From the NCBI GenBank assembly GCA_044356825.1, contig JBIKVM010000002.1:1-48276 (forward strand): a stretch of 48,276 bases of DNA, written 5' to 3'. Shown in pieces: positions 33,954-42,584 of this stretch; within the stretch, counting starts at the first letter, position 1; the number at the start of each line of letters is the position of its first letter. The stretch comes from JAUREX01 sp044356825 (GTDB lineage: Bacteria > Pseudomonadota > Alphaproteobacteria > Rhodobacterales > Rhodobacteraceae). Both the position numbers and the translations under genes were made by a program. The notes below the pieces were generated by a model. It saw only the letters and a program-made list of their open reading frames with translations. It had not been told where the DNA came from and made no database searches.

Positions 33954-36900
33954 GTGGCTGACGGGGGTCATGCCGGGGGAAGGTCGGGCGGCGTTCTGTC
34001 CTACTTCACGCGCCACAGGACGGCGGCGAACCTGCTGCTCGTGCTCATGCTCGCCGCGGGGCTTGCGGCGATGCCGAGGATGCGCGCGCAATTCTTTCCC
34101 GATGTCATCATCGAAGAGGTGACCGTCGCGGTCCAGTGGCAGGGCGCGGGCGCCGAGGACGTGGACCGCGCGGTGGTGCAGGTTCTCGAACCCGCGCTGC
34201 TGGGTGTGGAGGGTATCGAGAGCACGAATTCGCGTGCGACCGAGGGCGCGGGGCGAATCACGCTGGGCTTCGAGCCAGGCTGGGACATGGGGCGCGCGCT
34301 CGAGGACGTGACGACCGCCGTCGCCGCCGCCCGAACAAGCCTGCCCACCGACGCCGAAGAGCCCGAAGTCCGGCGTACGGTCTGGCGCGACCGGGTGACA
34401 GATGTCGTCATTTCCGGGCCGGTCTCGATCGACCAGCTGGGGCGCTTCACCGATGAATTCGTGGGCCGACTCTATGCCGCGGGGATCACGCGCACGACGG
34501 TGCAGGGTCTTGCCGCTCCGCAGACGGTGATCGAGGTGCCTTCGGCGCGCCTCGTGCGCCACGACATCTCGCTTGGCGAGATTGCGGCGGCCGTTGCTGC
34601 CGAAGCAGCCGCGGACCCGGCGGGAGATGTCTCGGGTGCTTCGGCGCGCGTGCGGACGGGCGCCGAGAAGCGCACGCCCGAAGACCTCGCGGCAGTGGTG
34701 CTGCGATCTGAGCCGAATGGGTCGGCGCTGCGCGTGGGCGACCTCGCGACAATCCGGACCGAGGGCGCAGACCGTGCGCGCGCCTTCTTCGTCGGCGCCA
34801 ACCCGGCCATGCTGGTGCGGGTGGACCGCTCCGATACGGGCGACGCGATCGACATGGAGCGAACGGTATCCGCAGTCGCGGCCGAGATGGCCATGACCCT
34901 GCCGCCCGGCGTCGCGGTAGAGCTGATCCGCACCCGGGCGGAACTGATCTCGGGCCGTCTGCAACTTTTGCTCGACAATGCGGCGATGGGCCTTGGCCTC
35001 GTGCTCGTGCTCTTGTTCCTTTTCCTCAACGCGCGAGTCGCATTCTGGGTCGCGGCCGGCATTCCGGTGGCGATGATCGCAGGCATAGCGGTGATGCATG
35101 CCGCGGGCCTCACGCTCAACATGATCTCGCTTTTCGCACTGATCCTGACGCTCGGAATCGTTGTCGATGACGCTATCGTCGTGGGCGAGCACGCCGATTT
35201 CCGCGCCCGCCGGCTGCACGAGGCGCCCGAGACCGCGGCCGAGAACGCGGCCATCAACATGGCCGAGCCGGTCGTCGCCTCGACGCTGACGACCGTCATC
35301 GCCTTTTTCGGCCTCGTGGCCATCGGCGGGCGCTATGGCGATCTGATCGCCGACATCCCGTTCACCGTCATCGCCGTCTTGCTCGCCTCGCTCGTCGAAT
35401 GCTTCCTGATCTTGCCCAACCACCTGCGCCACGCCCTCGCGGCGACCGCGCGCGAACGCTGGTATGACTGGCCGAGCCGTCAGGTGAACCGCGGTTTTCG
35501 CGTCGTGCGCGACAGGGCCTTCCGCCCGCTGATTGCGGGCGTCATCGTCGCGCGCTACCCGGTGCTGGCGGGGGCGGTCGCTCTGCTGGCCTGGCAGGCC
35601 TCGCACCTGATCACGGGCAAGGTCGCATGGCGCTTCTTCAGCGCGCCCGAAGAGTCGCAGGTCACCGGCAACTTCTCGATGCTGCCCGGATCGACGCGCG
35701 CGGACACGCTGGCGCAGATGCGCGCGATCCAGGAGGCGGCCGCGCGGATCGGCGCGCGCTTCGAGGCCGAACACGGCACCAGCCCGATCGTCCACGTTCT
35801 GGCCGAGGTGGGCGGGAACGCCGGGCGGGCACTTTCGGGTGCCGAGACCAAGGATCCCGAATTGCTTGGCGCGATCTCGATCGAACTCATCGAACCCGAT
35901 CTGCGCCCATATCCAGCATCGGCCTTCGTCTCGGCCCTTCAGGAGGAGGCTCCCCGCCTGCCCAAGCTCGAGGAGCTAAGCTTTCGCGGCTGGCGCTCCG
36001 GGCCTGGCGGAGATTCGCTGTCGGTCCGGCTGACGGGGGCGTCGGCGGACACGCTCAAGGCGGCCGCCGAAGCGCTGAAATCCGCGCTGATCCCCTATCC
36101 CGAAGTCTCGGCGCTCGAGGACAGCCTTGCCTATGACAAGGACGAACTCGTGCTCGAACTGACCCCGCAGGGTCAGGCACTGGGGTTCACCATCGACGAT
36201 CTCGGGCGCGACCTGCGCCAGCGGCTGAACGGGATCGAGGCTGCAAGTTTCCCGGACGGGCCACGCAGCGCCTCGATCCGGGTCGAGTTGCCGCTGGCCG
36301 AGCGTAGCGCAGACTTCCTCGAACGGACGCTGCTGCGCAGCCCGCGGGGGGTCTATGTGCCGCTTGCGGACATCGTGACGGTCAGGACCGAGTCGGGCTT
36401 CTCGACCATCCGGCGCGAGGACGGGCTGCGGCTCGTGTCGGTCACGGGCGACATAACGGCCGATGATCCCTCGAGGGCGTCCGAGATCCGCGACGAGATC
36501 GCGCAAGTGATCCTCCCCGACATCGCTGAACGCTTCGGCGTTGCGTGGGAGCTTGCCGGCATGTCGCAAGACGAGAACGCCTTTCTCGACGATGCTCGCT
36601 TCGGCCTGATCGCGGCGCTGACGGGCATCTATCTGACGCTTGCCTGGACGTTCTCGAGTTGGTCACGCCCGATCGTGGTGATGTCGGTGATCCCCTTCGG
36701 CCTCATCGGGGCGATCTGGGGGCATGCAGCCTGGTCGGAACCCCTTTCGATGTTCTCGATCGTCGGGCTGATCGGGATGGCAGGGATCATCATCAACGAC
36801 TCGATCGTGCTCGTTTCGACGGTCGATGACTATGTCCGCCGGCGCGATCTGCGCTCGGCCATCGTCGATGCCGCGGCGGACCGGCTTCGGCCCGTCCTGC

Positions 36901-37298
36901 TGACGACACTGACGACGGTGCTCGGCCTCGCGCCGCTGCTTTATGAAAGCTCGAGTCAGGCGCAATTCCTCAAGCCGACGGTCATCACCCTCTCCTACGG
37001 TCTGGGGTTCGGCGTGGTGCTGGTGCTTCTCGTGGTGCCGGCGCTGCTGGCGGTGCAGGCCGATTTCGGGCGGTTCTTCGTCTCGTTGCGCCGCGCGGTG
37101 CGGGTGCGCCGGGTCGGGGCGATCGTGCTCGGCGCCGGCGCGGGAACCGGAGTTCTGTTCGCCTTGACGATGGGGCGCGCGATCTGGGCGGATCAGGCGG
37201 TCATGCCGGCCTTCGGCATGTTTGCGGCCGGATCGGCCGCCATCGCTCTTGGCGCGGCGACGATCGGGGCCTTGGCCCTGCGCCGGTGGGCACGATGA
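33954..37298 (+). CDS. RND family efflux transporter permease
   Basis: A 1114-residue proton-driven exporter starting at GTG. The first membrane helix (TAANLLLVLMLAAGLAAMP) is followed by a porter domain with PDVIIEEVTVAVQWQGAGAE, then six helices. The proton-relay Asp pair D405-D406 in LGIVVDDAIVVGEHAD corresponds to AcrB D407/D408. A second porter/docking half and helices 7-12 follow (GIIINDSIVLVSTVDDYV). At the end are two extra hydrophobic segments (about residues 1048-1066 and 1080-1106) not found in standard 12-helix pumps. It resembles the hydrophobe/amphiphile exporter group; the substrate is unknown. Confidence 0.92.
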   Translation: MADGGHAGGRSGGVLSYFTRHRTAANLLLVLMLAAGLAAMPRMRAQFFPDVIIEEVTVAVQWQGAGAEDVDRAVVQVLEPALLGVEGIESTNSRATEGAGRITLGFEPGWDMGRALEDVTTAVAAARTSLPTDAEEPEVRRTVWRDRVTDVVISGPVSIDQLGRFTDEFVGRLYAAGITRTTVQGLAAPQTVIEVPSARLVRHDISLGEIAAAVAAEAAADPAGDVSGASARVRTGAEKRTPEDLAAVVLRSEPNGSALRVGDLATIRTEGADRARAFFVGANPAMLVRVDRSDTGDAIDMERTVSAVAAEMAMTLPPGVAVELIRTRAELISGRLQLLLDNAAMGLGLVLVLLFLFLNARVAFWVAAGIPVAMIAGIAVMHAAGLTLNMISLFALILTLGIVVDDAIVVGEHADFRARRLHEAPETAAENAAINMAEPVVASTLTTVIAFFGLVAIGGRYGDLIADIPFTVIAVLLASLVECFLILPNHLRHALAATARERWYDWPSRQVNRGFRVVRDRAFRPLIAGVIVARYPVLAGAVALLAWQASHLITGKVAWRFFSAPEESQVTGNFSMLPGSTRADTLAQMRAIQEAAARIGARFEAEHGTSPIVHVLAEVGGNAGRALSGAETKDPELLGAISIELIEPDLRPYPASAFVSALQEEAPRLPKLEELSFRGWRSGPGGDSLSVRLTGASADTLKAAAEALKSALIPYPEVSALEDSLAYDKDELVLELTPQGQALGFTIDDLGRDLRQRLNGIEAASFPDGPRSASIRVELPLAERSADFLERTLLRSPRGVYVPLADIVTVRTESGFSTIRREDGLRLVSVTGDITADDPSRASEIRDEIAQVILPDIAERFGVAWELAGMSQDENAFLDDARFGLIAALTGIYLTLAWTFSSWSRPIVVMSVIPFGLIGAIWGHAAWSEPLSMFSIVGLIGMAGIIINDSIVLVSTVDDYVRRRDLRSAIVDAAADRLRPVLLTTLTTVLGLAPLLYESSSQAQFLKPTVITLSYGLGFGVVLVLLVVPALLAVQADFGRFFVSLRRAVRVRRVGAIVLGAGAGTGVLFALTMGRAIWADQAVMPAFGMFAAGSAAIALGAATIGALALRRWAR

Positions 37299-37340
37299 AA
37301 CCGGTTTGAATGATTCGCGCGGGCCGCGCCGGACCGCACC

Positions 37341-37354
37341 TTGATCATGATCAA
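37341..37354. promoter_or_regulatory. Perfect FNR/FnrL-type operator TTGATCATGATCAA
   Basis: The sequence is a perfect 14-base palindrome and matches the FNR consensus TTGAT-N4-ATCAA at all ten fixed positions. FnrL is the oxygen-responsive regulator in Rhodobacterales. AT-rich DNA follows (AATTTTTATGCAGAT). The nearest downstream gene on the plus strand is the flotillin-like gene 314 bases away, so the controlled transcript is uncertain; a long leader or small RNA is possible. Confidence 0.65.
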
Positions 37355-37536
37355 TTTGCACAATTTTTATGCAGATGCCTTGGTTCCCCGCCTCGGCCGA
37401 AACACGCCTCCGGATCGGCACCCGGCGCCGACGGCTGAACGCAGGCCTGAAATTCATGGCTGTTCCTTGTCTTTTGCGCCAAAGCCCCACCCCCCTGTAC
37501 CACCGCGACGTGCCTTCCCCTCAGGCAGACGAGGAC

Positions 37537-37582
37537 TGTCAACACCGCCGGGCTTGACACGAAAGATGGTAGCGGAAACGTT
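37537..37582 (+). promoter_or_regulatory. Possible promoter with inverted repeat upstream of the flotillin gene
   Basis: TGTCAA (37537-37542) and TTGACA (37554-37559) form an inverted repeat with 11 bases between. The right arm is a perfect -35 hexamer; 17 bases later AACGTT (37577-37582) is a weak -10. A regulator bound to the repeat would cover the -35. Confidence 0.35.
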
Positions 37583-37667
37583 CCTGACTGAGATCAAGCG
37601 GGACCCTGCCCGGTCCGGCGTACCAAATGGATTGCGGCGGCGGGCCGCGAAGACGGAAGGCTGAACA

Positions 37668-39275
37668 ATGACGTGGTTCGTCGGTATCGTGATCGCCCTG
37701 ATCGCGCTCGTCCTGCTGATCCTCTTCCTCAACCGGTACTATCGCAAGGCGACGCGCGAGGTCAGCGTGATCCGCACGGGTCTCGGTGGGCAGAAAATCG
37801 TGCTCGATGGCGGCTGTATCGCGCTGCCCTTCCTGCACAAGGTCTCCGAGGTGAACATGCGCACGACGCGCCTCGAGATCGAGCGCAACGGCGCGAAATC
37901 GATCATCACCCGCGACCGTCTGCGCGTCGATGTGGCGGCCGAGTTCTACGTCCGCGTCCGCGCCACGCCCGAAGGCGTCGCGACGGCGGCGCAGGCGCTG
38001 GCGGGCAAGTCGTTCCGCGCGGCCGAACTGGCAGAGACGCTCGAGGGCAAGTTAGTCGATGCGATGCTCTCGGTCGCGGCGCGCTACACGATGGACGAGC
38101 TGCAGGACAACCGCGGCGCCTATGCGCGCGAAGTGTCGGGGCTTCTGGCGGAAAACCTCGCGCAGAACGGCCTCATGCTCGAATCCGTCTCGCTCACCCG
38201 GATCGACCAGACGCCCTTTCACGCGCTCGATGAAAACAACGCCTTCAACGCGCTCGGGATGCGGCGCCTGGCCGAGATCATCGCCGTCAACAAGAAGGAG
38301 CGCGCCGCGATCGAGGCCGACGCCGACGTCGCCGTCCGCCAGAGCCAGCTTGACGCCACCAAGCGCCGGCTCGGCATCGCGCGCGAGGAAGAGGAAGCGG
38401 TGATCGCCCAGCAGCGTGAGATCGAGATCGCGCGCTCGCGCAGCGTGGCCGAGACGGCCGAGGAACAGGCCGCGAGCGAGAAGCGCCGCGAGGCCGCCCG
38501 GATCGCGCGCGAGCGCGAGGTGCGGCTGAGCGAGATCCAGCGCGACCGCGAGGTGCGCCAGCAGACGCTGCAATCGGAACTCGCGACCGCGATGACGAAG
38601 ATCGACAACGCCCTCACGCTTGCCGCCAAGCGCGTCGACGAGGCCAAGGCCGAGGCCGAGGCCATCGCCGCCGGCACCGCGAGCGCCGAGGCCGAGGAAG
38701 CGGTGCGCACCGCCCGCGAGCGCGCCGCCGCCGAGCGCGAGAAGGTGCTCGCCCTCATCCGTGCGGCCGAACAGGCCGAGGTCGACGACACGCGCGTGCG
38801 CTCCGAGGTGGGCACGCTGCTCGCGATGGCCGAGGCCGAGGCGAAGGCGACGCTCGAACGCGCCACCGCCGCCCGCGACAAGCTCCTGGCCGAGGCCGAG
38901 GGCCGCGCCGCCCTGATCGCGGCCGAGAACGCCCAGAGCGCGGAGCTGATGGAGATGAAGCTTGACGAGGCGCGCATCCGCGCCCTGCCCGAGGTGCTCG
39001 AGCGCGTGATGAAACCCGCCGAGAAGATCGAGAGCATCCGCATCAACCACATCACCGGCATGGGCGGCACGTCCGGCACGGGCGAGGGCGGCGGCGAGCG
39101 CAGCACCGTCAACCAGGTCGTCGACGGCGTGCTGTCGATGGCGCTGCAACTGCCGGCCGTCCAGAAGCTCGGCGAGGAAGTCGGCATGAACATCGGCGAT
39201 GGCGTGCGCGGCCTGACGGGCCCGCTTGCCGGCCGCAGCAAGGCGAAACCCGGCGAGGGGCCGGCCCAAGCCTGA
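37668..39275 (+). CDS. Flotillin / YqiK-like SPFH domain protein
   Basis: A 535-residue membrane scaffold protein. One N-terminal membrane helix (WFVGIVIALIALVLLILFL) is followed by an SPFH/Band 7 domain (about 30-205, containing TTRLEIERNGAKSIITRDRL and VDVAAEFYVRVRAT). A long charged coiled coil rich in EA repeats (about 215-435, for example AKAEAEAIAAGTASAEAEEA) and a C-terminal region with a Gly/Ser-rich linker complete it. Flotillins oligomerise and organise membrane microdomains. The usual NfeD-like partner (YuaF/YqiJ type) is not next to it. GGAAGG lies before ATG 37668. Confidence 0.9.
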   Translation: MTWFVGIVIALIALVLLILFLNRYYRKATREVSVIRTGLGGQKIVLDGGCIALPFLHKVSEVNMRTTRLEIERNGAKSIITRDRLRVDVAAEFYVRVRATPEGVATAAQALAGKSFRAAELAETLEGKLVDAMLSVAARYTMDELQDNRGAYAREVSGLLAENLAQNGLMLESVSLTRIDQTPFHALDENNAFNALGMRRLAEIIAVNKKERAAIEADADVAVRQSQLDATKRRLGIAREEEEAVIAQQREIEIARSRSVAETAEEQAASEKRREAARIAREREVRLSEIQRDREVRQQTLQSELATAMTKIDNALTLAAKRVDEAKAEAEAIAAGTASAEAEEAVRTARERAAAEREKVLALIRAAEQAEVDDTRVRSEVGTLLAMAEAEAKATLERATAARDKLLAEAEGRAALIAAENAQSAELMEMKLDEARIRALPEVLERVMKPAEKIESIRINHITGMGGTSGTGEGGGERSTVNQVVDGVLSMALQLPAVQKLGEEVGMNIGDGVRGLTGPLAGRSKAKPGEGPAQA

Positions 39276-39336
39276 TCCCCTGACCCCTCCACGACCGGCG
39301 CAAACGCGCCTCCACCAACCCCGACAGGAGACTCTC

Positions 39337-40587
39337 ATGGCCTTCTCGCGCAGACAGTTCATCGCCGGCACCTCGGCCTTCGCCCTCGCGAGCCCCGCGC
39401 TCGTCGGGCGGGCGCTTGCCAACGACAACCTCATCTTCGCCTCGATCCTCGACCTTTCCGGCGGCCTCGACATCTACGGCGCTCCGATGGCCGAAGCGAC
39501 CAAGATGGCGATCGACGACCTCAACGCCGCGGGCGGCCTGCTCGGCCGTCAGGTGGAGCTGAAACTCTACGACGCGCAGTCGAACATCCAGCTCTATACC
39601 CAGTATGCGACCGAAGCGGCCGCGGGCCTGCAGGCCCATACCGTGCACGGGGGCATCACCTCGGCCAGCCGCGAGGCCATCCGCCCGACGCTCGCGCGGT
39701 TCAACACGCTCTACTTCTACAACACCCAGTACGAAGGCGGCGTGTGCGACTTCAACAACTTCAACACCGGCTCGACGCCCGCCCAGACGGTGGCGAAGGT
39801 AGTGCCCTATGTGATGAACAAGTGGGGCAAGAAGGTCTACATCGTGGCCGCCGACTACAACTACGGCCAGATCACCGCCCAGTGGATGCAGAAGTTCGTC
39901 AAGGACGGCGGCGGCGAGACCCTCGGGGTCGAGTTCTTCCCGCTCGACGTCACGAACTTCGGCCCGACCATCCAGAAGATCCAGGCCGCCAAGCCCGACC
40001 TTGTGATCTCGGCGCTGGTGGGCGGGGCGCATGTGTCGTTCTACAAGCAGTATGCCGCGGCCGGCATGAACAAGGAAATCCCGATCGCCTCGACGACCTT
40101 CGGCGTCGGCAACGAGCAGACGCTCATCTCGGCCGAGGAAGGTGACGGCCTCATCGCCGCCTATTCCTACTTCGAGGCCATCGACAACCCGGCCAACAAG
40201 GACTTCCTCGCCCGCCTCGAGGGCCGTCTGGGTGCCGGGCGTCCGACGATGAACGAGCTGTCGGTCCGCTCCTACGAGGGCGCGATGCTCTGGGCCGAGG
40301 CGGTGAAGGCCGCGGGCACGGCCGACCGCGCCGCGGTCATCGAGGCGCTGCGCGCGCCGCTCTCCTACAGCGGCCCGTCCGGGACGATCACGGTCGACCC
40401 GAAGACGAACCACTGCGTGCAGAACGTCTACATCGCCGAGGCGAAGAACCAGCGCTTCGAGATCCTCGAGAGCTTCGCCGACCAGCAGCCGGCCGACACC
40501 CAGCTCGTCTGCGACCTCGTGGCGAACCCCAACCAGAACGTCTTCCTGTTCGAGAACGGCCTCGAGGCCGCCGGCATCAAGATGTGA
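39337..40587 (+). CDS. Urea/short-chain-amide-type ABC transporter substrate-binding protein
   Basis: A 416-residue periplasmic type I binding protein (Peripl_BP_5, UrtA/FmdD/AmiC-like). The signal peptide is SRRQFIAGTSAFALASPALV with a twin-Arg-like start and cleavage near residue 28. Family landmarks include ASILDLSGGLDIYGAPMAEA, KKVYIVAADYNYGQITAQ and FFPLDVTNFGPTIQKIQA. ACAGGAG precedes the ATG at 39337. The ligand is probably an amide or urea derivative, from the family match and the amidase downstream. It is first of a five-gene transporter operon. Confidence 0.9.
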   Translation: MAFSRRQFIAGTSAFALASPALVGRALANDNLIFASILDLSGGLDIYGAPMAEATKMAIDDLNAAGGLLGRQVELKLYDAQSNIQLYTQYATEAAAGLQAHTVHGGITSASREAIRPTLARFNTLYFYNTQYEGGVCDFNNFNTGSTPAQTVAKVVPYVMNKWGKKVYIVAADYNYGQITAQWMQKFVKDGGGETLGVEFFPLDVTNFGPTIQKIQAAKPDLVISALVGGAHVSFYKQYAAAGMNKEIPIASTTFGVGNEQTLISAEEGDGLIAAYSYFEAIDNPANKDFLARLEGRLGAGRPTMNELSVRSYEGAMLWAEAVKAAGTADRAAVIEALRAPLSYSGPSGTITVDPKTNHCVQNVYIAEAKNQRFEILESFADQQPADTQLVCDLVANPNQNVFLFENGLEAAGIKM

Positions 40588-40595
40588 TCCCCCCG

Positions 40596-40621
40596 CCCGG
40601 CCCCCCGTCGTGGGGGCCGGG
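40596..40621 (+). repeat. Hairpin between binding-protein and permease genes
   Basis: CCCGGCCCCC (40596-40605) pairs perfectly with GGGGGCCGGG (40612-40621) around CGTCGT. No T-run follows. Hairpins at this place in ABC operons, as between malE and malF, are known to favour higher levels of the binding protein than of the membrane subunits. Confidence 0.65.
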
Positions 40622-40656
40622 CACCCCTGCCTTCCCCCGCGCCCCGGAGCCCCGCC

Positions 40657-41526
40657 TTGGACCAGATCGCCGCGCTCATCATCCAGATAGCCTACGGCAT
40701 CGCCAATCTGGCGCTGATCAGCCTCGGGCTGGCGATCATCTTCGGGATGATGCGCGTCATCAACCTCGCGCACGGCGAGTTCCTGATGCTCGGCGGCTAT
40801 ACGGTCGTCGTCGCCACCAACAACGGCGTGAACCTGTGGGTCGCGATGCTGATCCTCGCGCCCCTCGTCGTCGGCATCATCGGGGTGATCGTGGAGCGGT
40901 TGCTGATCCGATGGCTCTACGGCCGGATGGTGGATACGCTGCTGGCCACATGGGGGCTTTCGCTCTTGCTCATCGGGATCGTGACCTCGATCTTCGGCGC
41001 CTCCACCGCGACGACCGTATCGGTGCCGATCGGCGTCATCAACATCGGGGAATATTCGGTCTCGGGCTATGACATCTTCCTGATCTTCGTGACCCTCGTC
41101 CTCGGGGCGGCGGTCTATGCGGTGCTGAAGCTCACGAAACTCGGGCTGGTGGCGCGCGGGACCATGCAGAACGCGCAGATGGCCTCGGCGCTCGGCGTCT
41201 CGACGAGCCGGATCTACATGATCACCTTCGGCCTCGGCGCCGCGGTCTCGGGGCTGGCGGGCGGGCTGCTCGCGCCCGTCACGGGCGTGCTGCCGACGAT
41301 CGGGGCAACCTATATCGCCAAGGCCTTCATCACCGTGATCTCGGGCGGGGCGTCGATCCTCGCGGGGACGACCGCCGGGTCGGTGCTGCTCGGCGGGATC
41401 AACGGGATCGTCTCCTACGTCACGGGGCCGACCTTCGGCGAGGTGGCACTTCTCATTGCCGCGATCATCCTGCTGCGCCTCATGCCGCGCGGCATCACCG
41501 GACGCTTCTTCAGGAAATCGCTGTGA
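40657..41526 (+). CDS. ABC transporter permease, LivH/UrtB type
   Basis: A 289-residue membrane protein with about eight helices. It opens GIANLALISLGLAIIFGMMR and has the family phrase NLAHGEFLMLGGYTVV, then MASALGVSTSRIYMITFGLG, the cytoplasmic EAA-like coupling region. Translation starts at TTG 40657, a few bases after CGGAG. The hairpin and this weak start may together lower its expression relative to the binding protein. Its stop overlaps the next start (GTGA). Confidence 0.92.
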   Translation: MDQIAALIIQIAYGIANLALISLGLAIIFGMMRVINLAHGEFLMLGGYTVVVATNNGVNLWVAMLILAPLVVGIIGVIVERLLIRWLYGRMVDTLLATWGLSLLLIGIVTSIFGASTATTVSVPIGVINIGEYSVSGYDIFLIFVTLVLGAAVYAVLKLTKLGLVARGTMQNAQMASALGVSTSRIYMITFGLGAAVSGLAGGLLAPVTGVLPTIGATYIAKAFITVISGGASILAGTTAGSVLLGGINGIVSYVTGPTFGEVALLIAAIILLRLMPRGITGRFFRKSL

Positions 41527-42584
41527 CCTCCGGCTCCTCTCTGCGCGCGATGCGCCCGACCTTCGTCTTTGCCGTGATCGGCATCCTGTTCACGCTGATC
41601 GCGCCGCAGGTGCTCGCGCTCTTCACGATCATCAACCTCACGACGGCGATCGCGCTCGCGATCCTCGCGCTCAGCCTCGCGCTCGTCTGGGGCTATGGCG
41701 GGATCCTGTGCTTCGGGCAGGTCGCCTTCTTCGGACTCGGGGCCTATGCCTACACGATCGGCGCGATCAACTTCGGCGGCTCGACCTGGGCTATCCTGCT
41801 CGCGGTCGTGATCGCCTCGGCCTTTGCCGCGGTCGTGGGCTACTTCATGTTCTACGGCCGCGTGTCGGACGTCTATCTGGGCGTCATCACCCTGACCGTG
41901 ACGCTGATCCTCTATTCGCTGATGCGCCGCACCTCGGGGCCCGAATACAAGATCGGGAACGCGCTCCTTGGCGGCTTCAACGGGGTGCAATCACCACCGC
42001 TTAACCTGCCGTGGAACACCAACGCCTTCCTCTTTCCCGAGCAGGTGTTCTACGTCGCGATGGCGGCACTCATCCTGTGCTATGTGCTGGCGGGTTGGCT
42101 CGTGACCACGCATTTCGGCCGCGTCTGCGTCGCCATCCGCGAGAACGAGACGCGCGCGGAACTCCTCGGCTATGACGCACGCGCCTACAAGCTTGGCATC
42201 TTCACGGTCAGCGCGGGAATCGCGGGGCTTGCGGGCGTGTTCTTCTGCAACGGGGTGGGGCGCATCACGCCCGACGTGTTCGGGCTCTACAACGCCGCGC
42301 TCACGATCATCTGGGTAATCGTGGGCGGCCGCGGGACGCTGATCGGGCCGATCATCGCGGCTTTCGGGCTCTTCTACCTCACGGCCTCGCTCGGGGGGCA
42401 GCAGACGCTCAACAACAATCTCGTGCTCGGGATCATCCTCATCGTCTTCGTGCTGCTCGTGCCGCGCGGGATCGCGCCGACGGTCGCCGACTGGTTCACG
42501 GGCGGGCGGCGCAGGCGGGCGGGCGCCGACCGTGCCGCGCGGCGCGCGCGTCGCCGGGCCGCCGCCTCGGAGGCCGGGCAATGA
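41523..42584 (+). CDS. ABC transporter permease, LivM/UrtC type
   Basis: A 353-residue permease with about nine to ten helices, starting at GTG and overlapping the previous stop by four bases. Family markers are LALVWGYGGILCFGQVAFFGLGAYAY (quoted here as two parts: LALVWGYGGILCF and GQVAFFGLGAYAY), CVAIRENETRAELLGYDAR for the coupling helix, and VIVGGRGTLIGPIIAAF. The C-terminus ends in an Arg/Ala-rich tail (RRRRAGADRAARRARRRAAA). It pairs with the LivH-type protein to form the membrane channel. Confidence 0.93.
   Translation: MTSGSSLRAMRPTFVFAVIGILFTLIAPQVLALFTIINLTTAIALAILALSLALVWGYGGILCFGQVAFFGLGAYAYTIGAINFGGSTWAILLAVVIASAFAAVVGYFMFYGRVSDVYLGVITLTVTLILYSLMRRTSGPEYKIGNALLGGFNGVQSPPLNLPWNTNAFLFPEQVFYVAMAALILCYVLAGWLVTTHFGRVCVAIRENETRAELLGYDARAYKLGIFTVSAGIAGLAGVFFCNGVGRITPDVFGLYNAALTIIWVIVGGRGTLIGPIIAAFGLFYLTASLGGQQTLNNNLVLGIILIVFVLLVPRGIAPTVADWFTGGRRRRAGADRAARRARRRAAASEAGQ

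Larger units (their letters stand above)
37299..37667. other. 369-base non-coding control region between the RND pump and the flotillin gene
   Basis: No convincing gene is seen here; the short frames lack ribosome-binding sites and recognisable content. The region is AT-rich at 37341-37375, against a GC-rich background, and holds the FNR-type palindrome and a TGTCAA/TTGACA inverted repeat listed separately. A leader of 100-280 bases is implied for the flotillin gene, depending on which promoter is used. Confidence 0.6.

Noticed and set aside
33825..35795. 656-codon minus-strand frame opposite the RND pump
   Set aside because: Shadow of the pump gene; His/Arg-rich with no domain.
37341..37664. 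107-codon plus-strand frame in the gap before the flotillin gene, starting inside the FNR palindrome
   Set aside because: No ribosome-binding site, proline/arginine-rich product and no similarity I recognise; better read as leader or regulatory DNA.
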